Shown: one piece after another, positions 1-64,000 of the stretch
Layout: every line of letters starts with the position of its first letter
How positions within the stretch are numbered: the first letter of the stretch is position 1
Origin: Hyperoplus lanceolatus
Lineage: Eukaryota > Chordata > Actinopteri > Uranoscopiformes > Ammodytidae
Direction: 5' to 3'
Assembly: GCA_026929865.2 (NCBI GenBank)
Contig: CM049403.1
Coordinates: 24,732,001 to 24,796,000 of the forward strand
Length of the DNA: 64,000 nt
Translations under genes and position numbers: made by a program
Notes under the pieces: generated by a model
What the model was told of the DNA's origin: nothing
Databases searched by the model: none
The model's input: only the letters and a program-made list of their open reading frames with translations

Positions 1-1062
1 AATCGCTTACTCCACATTTAAGGTTGCAGTGACTTTTTCGAATAGTTTATATTCCCCAAAAGAAACATGATAAAAAATAGAAACAGTTAAGGGAAATTAT
101 CAATAGATGACCTCAAATGTACATTAATAAAATCTCGTCACATACAACTTTCTTCTCTGCCAGACACCCAGAGGGTTACATGAGAACATGTAAACGTATG
201 TTAAAGGGTAAGTATCCTTCCCCCACCCCACCATCAAGAAGTCAAAGTCAACATGTTATGGTTCTCTGAAAACTTTCATTTATTATATAGCAAAAGTAGC
301 TCTCTTGTGCGGTTTGCTGCTGTCACATAGACTGTAACACTGTTCTGAGAACATTCATTGAGCTGGTAACAACTGTAGGACCCCCCAGTTAAGCTTTACT
401 CACCACTGCAGCCCCACCCACCCTTCACTCTGCAACCTCCAACCCCCTCCCCCCCTTCCCCAGAACACAAACCTGGAATATCAGCCTTCTGAAATAATCG
501 TCTTTTCTCTCAGAGAATATTAGTATGCTTCAGTGACTAGGTCACTTTAAAGTATTAACTCCTAGGAGTTAGTTTAACAGTTTTACTAACTCCAACAACT
601 GTAAGGCCGTCAGCCACGACCAACGGGGGAAATGTCTGCTACAACACAAAAACAGGATGGCCCATATCTCAAAGTACCATTCAACATACAGTAGAAGGAA
701 TCTCAAAAGTCTAATAAAAAAAAAAAAAGCATTCAAAGTGCTTCTTCAAATTAAAGATATGGTTAAAAATCAATTACAAGTGAAGATTTAATCAACATAA
801 AAGTGTTATAAAAAATTGCATTGCGTTTCAAGGGGCAAAGAGTTAACAGTAGAAAATAAAAAAGTAAATAACAAAACTCTGGTCCATATTCAGAATACTG
901 AAACAGGTTTTTGGAGGGAGCGGTGCAACTAAATGCAGCGCAGAGCATCGAGAAAGTCCTGAATCCACAGTTCTCAATCTCTGAAAATCACAAAGAGGTG
1001 AAATCCTGGATGAAAGAAGTATTTAGCTGTTGTGGTGGTGGTGGGGGGGTGGGGGGCAGAAG
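1..1062 (-). other. phlpp1 3' untranslated region (end not fixed)
   Basis: Non-coding, AT-rich sequence directly after the phlpp1 stop, with no other gene visible. An AATAAA on the gene strand lies at 284-279 and could be a polyadenylation signal, but the transcript may also extend past the window edge. Confidence 0.55.
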
Positions 1063-22523
<21,461 letters not shown>

Positions 22524-22725
22524 CCTGCAGGTGAAGGTGCTAGCCCCACGTTAGCTCACACAGACGTTAGCTGGTCCGGTTACTGGCTCCCCGTTAGCTT
22601 AGCAATGCTAAGGTAGTGCGCGGATCGTCCATACAGTTATCCCGCTACATCATCCCGTTTCATAACACGCCCGTTAGCTCGCTTAACGGAGCTAACCAGC
22701 TGGTCGAGAAGAGAAAATGCCTTTT

Positions 22726-22740
22726 CTAGTCGGTCGCCAT
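22726..22740 (-). other. short upstream ORF in the phlpp1 leader (4 codons)
   Basis: An ATG with G at +4 opens a four-codon frame (MATD, stop TAG) about 200 bases upstream of the phlpp1 start. If transcription begins near the CCAAT/GC boxes the uORF is in the mRNA and could lower initiation at the main ATG. Confidence 0.35.
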
Positions 22741-22782
22741 GGAAGCTTGCGCGACTGCCGCCGTGTAGACGGATGAGGGTCA

Positions 22783-22799
22783 GGGCGGGGTCTCATTGG
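22783..22799 (-). promoter_or_regulatory. candidate phlpp1 promoter: CCAAT box and GC box
   Basis: On the gene strand, CCAAT (22799-22795) is followed directly by CCCCGCCC (22790-22783), about 265 bases upstream of the phlpp1 ATG, in a CpG-rich leader. The order and spacing are typical of TATA-less housekeeping promoters. The transcription start itself cannot be read from sequence. Confidence 0.55.
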
Positions 22800-24841
22800 A
22801 TATGAATTATGATGCCTTCATGTGCTAGGCGAAAGCTCGGAATTTGTGACAATGTATCTAATAAGTGGGAAAGTGCGTTATTTCCTATTTCTCCAATGTT
22901 TGATTTTGGAAACCAAGAAGACAGATCCGACTTTATTCAAATATTAAATCAATGTGTACACAGCATTATTTCAAACTCGAAATTATTGTATACAATAATC
23001 TATTCTGAGCTAATGAGCTCTGCCCGAGGATAATAACAGCATAATGAAAACCTTGACACATAGACCATTCGAAAAGAAAATGATAGGCTATGCCATTTTA
23101 AGAAACATGGAGCTTCTCAGTCATCCATTTGTCAAAATCCCCAATGTTCAACAGTTATTGATAGGCCTACTGCATACTGAACATTTCTGTTCTAGCTTTG
23201 TAGATAGAATTAAAGTAAGTTGTTCTCACAATTGTTGGTGTCTTTTGCAGTCACCTAATTCAGTGTTTCCCCTCCCATGATGGTCCAAAATTAGCCTACC
23301 TTTAAACCCAATTTATTTTTGTAAAGAAATTTGAAAAACTGTGTTTTAAAGGGGGGCCAAGCGCCAATAAAGCTCTGATTATAAGCTATTTAATGAATGT
23401 CATATGAGAAGAAGAAAAAACAAGCTGTGTCGCACGCCATTTCTGTGCCATCGGGAACCTAATCTGACGTTTTACGCACAGGTTACGGATTTGACGATCA
23501 AGGTGATATTTAAACAAGTTCTCAGCGTTTTGGTTAAAGTTCGGGTGACTTTGAAAAACAGAACGGATGAAAAAACGTTTGATCACATGCATCCGTTTGC
23601 GGACTGAATGACTTGGCGGTCGTTTCCCTCTAAGAAAAAGTATTTCTTCAACTGCAGTCAGTGAAAGCAACACAAATGAAGCCTAGATGAGTTGGTTGTT
23701 TTTCTCAACAACAATAGCCAATATAGCCTATGTTTCAAACATAGGCTATTGTTCGTAAACTTAGAACATGTTTCATTAGTTGTTATTATATGCCTATCCT
23801 TTTAGTGTATTCAATGAAAATAACTTGACATCGATCTCCCTGTAGTTTTGCATTTCTTAGCAAGATAAGAAAAGCTGTGAAGGGTCTTCTGGCGCCACCT
23901 AGTGGAATTAGGCTTGTATCACCGTGGCCACCAATAATTTATTTTTATTTTTGTTGTACTCTACAAGCGGTGGAAGAATCATTTATATAGCCTACTTTAC
24001 TTAAATAAAACTAACAACAATTCAATATTTAAATATTTAATTACAAGTAGGCTTAAACGTATGTAACCTAGTTTTAGGGGAGGGGGGATTTGTTTACATT
24101 TGCAAAGCCTGCAGCCAGTTTACAAAACCATGTAAATAATAGTATCTTATAATTCTATCGTCATGAATCAAAACAAATTATTTTGATACAATTGGGACCA
24201 AACGTAAGACTAGCAAATGGTTGTTAACAAAACTGTGGGCCCTGATGCTGTAGGACAACAACAGTGAACCTGTAACTTGTCAGGTTGCTTTCTTACTTCA
24301 GAAAGTGTTTCAGAGGTCCAATTTACCTGTAAATTGGATAAGTAAAGTTTGCTTGTTCACTTAATTAGAATATACCTTAGAACAGTTCAACTTCTCTGAC
24401 ACACCCAACATTTCATAGTGCACCTTTAAAGTCCTGCCTTAACAAAGTGTCTGAAGTAAATTGTACTAAAGTGAAAGTATTCATCATGCAGCAGAATGAC
24501 CCCTGTGACTTGGTCATGGTGAAGCTCATTTGAATAAGTTCCTCCACTGCTTGTGAGGGCATGATGTCATAAATCACATGAGTCAACGTAGTCACTCTAT
24601 ATTATCAGTTAAGGGTTTGTGATGTAAATTCTATGTGTAAAACGCATTGATCAAGTCCTTGACATTGAATGGAAGTAGATCAAATCTTTTGTGGAGCACA
24701 GACAGAGTAGAGATCAAACAGTTTAATCAGCCAACGCTTGAGAAAGCGGCATAGCTGTATTTAGGCACTTTCACATGTGAACCAGAGTGAGCTGTCGTCA
24801 CATTGCAGTCCAACAGAGGGCAAAGTGCAAACTATAATGTA

Positions 24842-24890
<49 letters not shown>

Positions 24891-27800
24891 CTCTCTTTCT
24901 CTTCTTCCCTCCCCCTGTCAAGTCTCCACCTTGTTTCATACACCACTCAGTCACACACAGTCGTTCACTCATCAAGGCTTCATATTGCTGTGATTTTAAC
25001 TACACGTTTTGTTGCAACATCAGCAAACGGTAAGATGCCTTCCTGTTGTCTAACACTTCTCATGTCTGTCCTTCTCAAGGAGTTTGTTTAACAGCAAAAG
25101 GTTGAACTACAGTAAAGTTAATCCATCGTTCAAAGGGGCTCCTGTCACTGATTCAGCCCAGGCTAGTTCTACGTATACATGCACACAGGACAGACTGAAC
25201 CTAATGTTTCCTTTCCAGATGCACTGAGTGGTAGGGAGATAAGCCCATTGTAATTTAATTTCGTATTGAGTCTTGAAAGCCTTTTTTTCCTAAGATAAGT
25301 GGAAATACCATGCCAGCCAGTGGGGGTTCGATAATTACATCTATTACCGATGCCATAACAAACGTCCTTCCTCGAATCCAGTGACATGAATTTGATACCA
25401 GTTAGATGGTGGGCTAATTGATTAAAAAATGAAATGACCTCACCTCTCAAGATAAACTCAATAAGGAGTTTCTGAGGGGATCAGATGGACTAAAATTAGA
25501 TTAGTCTACTGCTGTAATTAAAAAAAGAGTGAGGAAGATGGAGTGTAGGAAATCGGGGGATGACAAGAAAAACAATAGCTGGTCACAGTGAGGCTCTGCT
25601 GTCAATTTCACTTCTAGTATTTTGCACACTCACTTTCCATTTTGTTCAAATAATCTGTTCCTGCTGCGTCCAAGGAGGCAAAGGATGCTTTTCCACTGCC
25701 AACTCGAGTCAAAAGGAGTGACAAAGCAGGAAACAAAGATGGCTAATCCAATTTGGAAATGCCTTCCTTTTTAAATGGGAAATAGAGACTATAATTAGAT
25801 GTGGCAAGTTTAAGCTCAAGGACTTTTAGCAGCTCTCCCTATAGCAACGCATGTGCATGGGCCTCTCTCTGTCTCTCTGTGTGTGTGTGTGTGTGTGGTT
25901 AAGTCACACACTCCCGTTTGTTTTGGTTCCTCAGGTGGAGGGCAGCCAAAATGAGATTGCAGCAGTCTAAAAATATTGGAAAAACACACCAGAAAATACG
26001 TAATTGGAGAGAAGTCACTCGTTAAGATCGTTTGCTCCAGCTCTGTCAGCTGCTTCAGTTGGGATATGTTCTCTCATACGCAAAAAAAATACACAGGAGG
26101 GGTGCGTGGTTTTATTTAGAAAAGTACATTTTTCACACGTGTATACCTAAAACAGGCCCTGGGTCAGTGCCAATCCAGCCTGAACTCAAGGTTCAGCACA
26201 GTTGAGTTAAGTCATTATAAGTAAGTGGAAACGTTTCATGATGATAGATATACGTTTACATTTTTTTGCCCTATCAACCTGCAGTGTCTGGCCTTAAACC
26301 TGAGCTACAGTGTGTTTCCAGCCACGCGGCTGTGGCTCCCTGTAGGTTATTCGTGTACGTTGCTCTGGTGAATAAATGGGTTTGATGGTCGCTGTTTACT
26401 CTGCTGTGGTCACATGGTCAGGGTGAAGGTGAGGTTAACCACCACCAAGCCTGCATGCTCTCTCTCTCTCTCCAGCTCCACTGTCTGTTGATGGCGCTCC
26501 CACAGACATGCACCAACATGCATGTAATTGCCCCCCCTCCATATGCTATAGTGCCCATATACCACAGAATTATCCACTCCATGGTTTAGACAAGAATGTG
26601 ACAGGACATCACATTCTTTGGGTTCTTAAGGAGTTATAAGGTCAAAATAACAGTCAGGTTCTGTAAATGTCTTTTTGGGCCTCTTTCTTGGTTTACCATA
26701 AACTATTTCAACTGTAATACACTTTGCCTTTGTCTGAGCTCTAAACACATTCACTGTCATCTGTGTGTCACATGCAGATCACAGGTTATAAAGACACACA
26801 ACACAGTTAGAAGCACCAGGGTCAGAGGAGACGATTGATTTCATTTTTAGTACTATGATGCCTAGTGTATCATATTTCATGCAATGTAATGGATCCTTAC
26901 TGTATTTTGTACATTACTTAACTGTTAAATAGTTTGGAAATGTGTGTATCAAATATGATACATAAGGTGTATATAAATAATTGATCTGGATATCCCTAAA
27001 TGGTCATTGTATTGCATTTCATTATGCAGTCTGTGTTACGCCACACACCACATTTCCAATTGTGGTATAGGCATTTTTAATTAGATCAATTAAAGACTGA
27101 AACGTCATCACAAGATATATTTAGAGGGTGAATTGAGATATTTATACGTTCCTACTGAAATGCGTGAATCTGTCCAAAGGTAATCAAATCTGCCTATACT
27201 AGAAGATATAATGCCAAGGAATTTTATTTTGTTTAATCCACACAAAAAACCCACAGTCTGAAAATGATTAATTGTGGTTTCTACGGTCGGTTATATCAGG
27301 GACTGTTTCATGCCAGGAAATGGTCTGGCACTAGCCTGGTGCTACCAGACCATCGTACTTCATTTCATATGTACAGAAGGTCTGGCAGTGCTGTAATTGG
27401 CAAACGTTCACTCATGGAGGCGGGTGTCTGTTAAAGTTTAAAACTATTGGATCTGCCCAGTGCCACTCTGGATTAGCCAACCAATCGCATAACGTTTGGT
27501 CGTCACGTGTGTCATGAGCCGGCTTCTGGCAACTGAAACTGGAGCGCGACTTCGACGTCATCGTTCTCAGCCACTCGCTCTGTTCGCTGATTGGACCGGC
27601 TGTCGAATCTCCGGCAAAAGTGGGAAATGGGCTGTACACCCAGACTGACTACTGAAGGGAAAATAAAATTTGGCCGGAACTAGGTGGGCGGGCGGAGCCA
27701 GGCTAGTCTGGCACATTCTTCCCTGTCAAATATTCCTATTAATAATATATTTAACATACATGCATGAAGTAGTATCAATCTTCACGTCTAACTTTCCACC

Positions 27801-28685
27801 AGAAAGAATAAAAAGGTCAAACTATTCCTTTAAGTAGTTTGCCTGAATTCCTGTCACTTATACAGTCACAGTTTCAAGATACTAAAAATATAACTATACC
27901 TAGCTGATATGTTCAAACAAGATCTTAATTGCAATTTGTATAGGCGTGTTCAGAAAAACCTACAATTAGGAAATGTAATAATCTTTACAGCCCATTCAAC
28001 CTCTTCACATGATAATAATCATGAGGTTTATCAGAATGTGTTTCCTTGGCTTCATAGTTAGATATTTATAAAACCCAATAAGGTAATGTATTTCGAGATA
28101 GAACCAGTCCTTTATTTAAATGATATGAAAATTGTAGCAAAAAACTACAAATAAACCAACGTGTCGTAGCCTATGTCGTAGTCATGTGAGTAACTCATTT
28201 TAGAAAAAGCAAAAAGTCAGATCAAATCTCCTAAGGTCCCAGTTGTATCAGACTAATCTGAGTAACGAGGTTATATGATCTGGTGTTTTGGCTGCATCAT
28301 TTGTCTGTGAGTCATCATCTCAGGTTCAACGAGAAGGTTCCAGTGACTCGATCAGCTTATGGTTCACCTCCTCGCTGCTTTTGGCACTGACAACACTTTG
28401 TTTTAGCAAAACGTCCAGTAAAAAAAAAAAAAACAGAGGAGTTGCGGATTAATACGGCTGACCGGATATGAACTCAGCATCTGTGTGGGCCAGAAACAGA
28501 TTTGGAGTTCCGGCTGATACGGCAGAATCTCACAGATAAATGCCCTGCAAATTTTGCTGCAAACATATGCTGACCTGCAGTGTAAAATTCTCACTTCCCC
28601 CCCTCTGAAAATTGTCTACGACTTTCATTCTCTCACACCCTGCCTTTCACTTCCTGAAAGAGCGCCCATATGATTGGAGCCAGTC
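22800..28685. other. phlpp1-tns3 intergenic region (head to head)
   Basis: No coding exon was recognised. It should contain the promoter side of both genes; a non-coding first exon of tns3 is possible because the first tns3 coding exon may be preceded by an acceptor-like TTCCTGAAAG at about 28650-28660. It also holds a (CT)n array (24847-24888), a 27-bp palindrome (23723-23749) and a 376-bp mobile element (27331-27706). Confidence 0.6.
27331..27706. mobile_element. short DNA transposon (MITE), 376 bp, with 7-bp flanking repeat
   Basis: The ends CTAGCCTGG and CCAGGCTAG are inverted repeats; both flanks carry TCTGGCA (27324-27330 and 27707-27713). Inside is a short GC-rich sequence with no gene. 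The superfamily is unclear because a 7-bp duplication is atypical; a hAT-like 8-bp site with one changed base is possible. Confidence 0.65.

Positions 28686-64000
<35,315 letters not shown>

Overview
The window is vertebrate, almost certainly teleost fish, genomic DNA. Two multi-exon genes with GT-AG introns lie head to head. They are surrounded by dense dinucleotide microsatellites and by fish-type repeats: TTAA-flanked MITEs, a hAT-type MITE, tRNA-derived SINEs and an L2/Maui-like LINE. No bacterial, plasmid or CRISPR features are present.

Left part (1-22799, minus strand): a complete phlpp1 gene (PH domain and leucine-rich repeat protein phosphatase 1). I reconstructed 17 coding exons from splice sites and reading phase. 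Together they give 5193 coding bases, an uninterrupted frame of 1730 residues plus a stop. Domain order is a long N-terminal extension with RA-like segments, a PH domain, about 20 LRRs, a PPM/PP2C-type phosphatase, and a Ser/Pro/Gln-rich tail ending in a PDZ-type TPL motif. A likely promoter with a GC box and a CCAAT box lies at 22783-22799. The window start holds its 3' UTR.

Middle (22800-28685): intergenic, about 6 kb, probably with regulatory sequence for both genes and a 376-bp mobile element with 7-bp target duplications.

Right part (28686-64000, plus strand): a tensin gene, best matched to tensin-3 (tns3). Twenty exons are visible and the last is cut by the window end. They give 1020 in-frame codons: a PTP-like domain with an intact HCRGDKGR loop, a C2 domain, a long disordered linker, and most of the SH2 domain. 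The rest of the SH2 and the PTB domain lie beyond the window. A 16-nt candidate coding exon at 51040 inside the 12.3-kb intron 15 has a start codon, a consensus donor and exactly the right phase to join exon 16, suggesting an internal promoter for a short SH2-PTB form.

The two proteins act in related settings. PHLPP1 removes activating phosphates from AKT and PKC downstream of PI3K. Tensin-3 is a focal-adhesion adaptor linking integrins, actin and phosphotyrosine signals. Whether their adjacency matters cannot be told from sequence. Human PHLPP1 and TNS3 lie on different chromosomes.

The most interesting structure outside the genes is the mobile-element layer: nested and clustered TTAA elements, SINEs that share their 3' tail with the LINE in the same window, and a microsatellite serving as the polypyrimidine tract of a phlpp1 splice acceptor.
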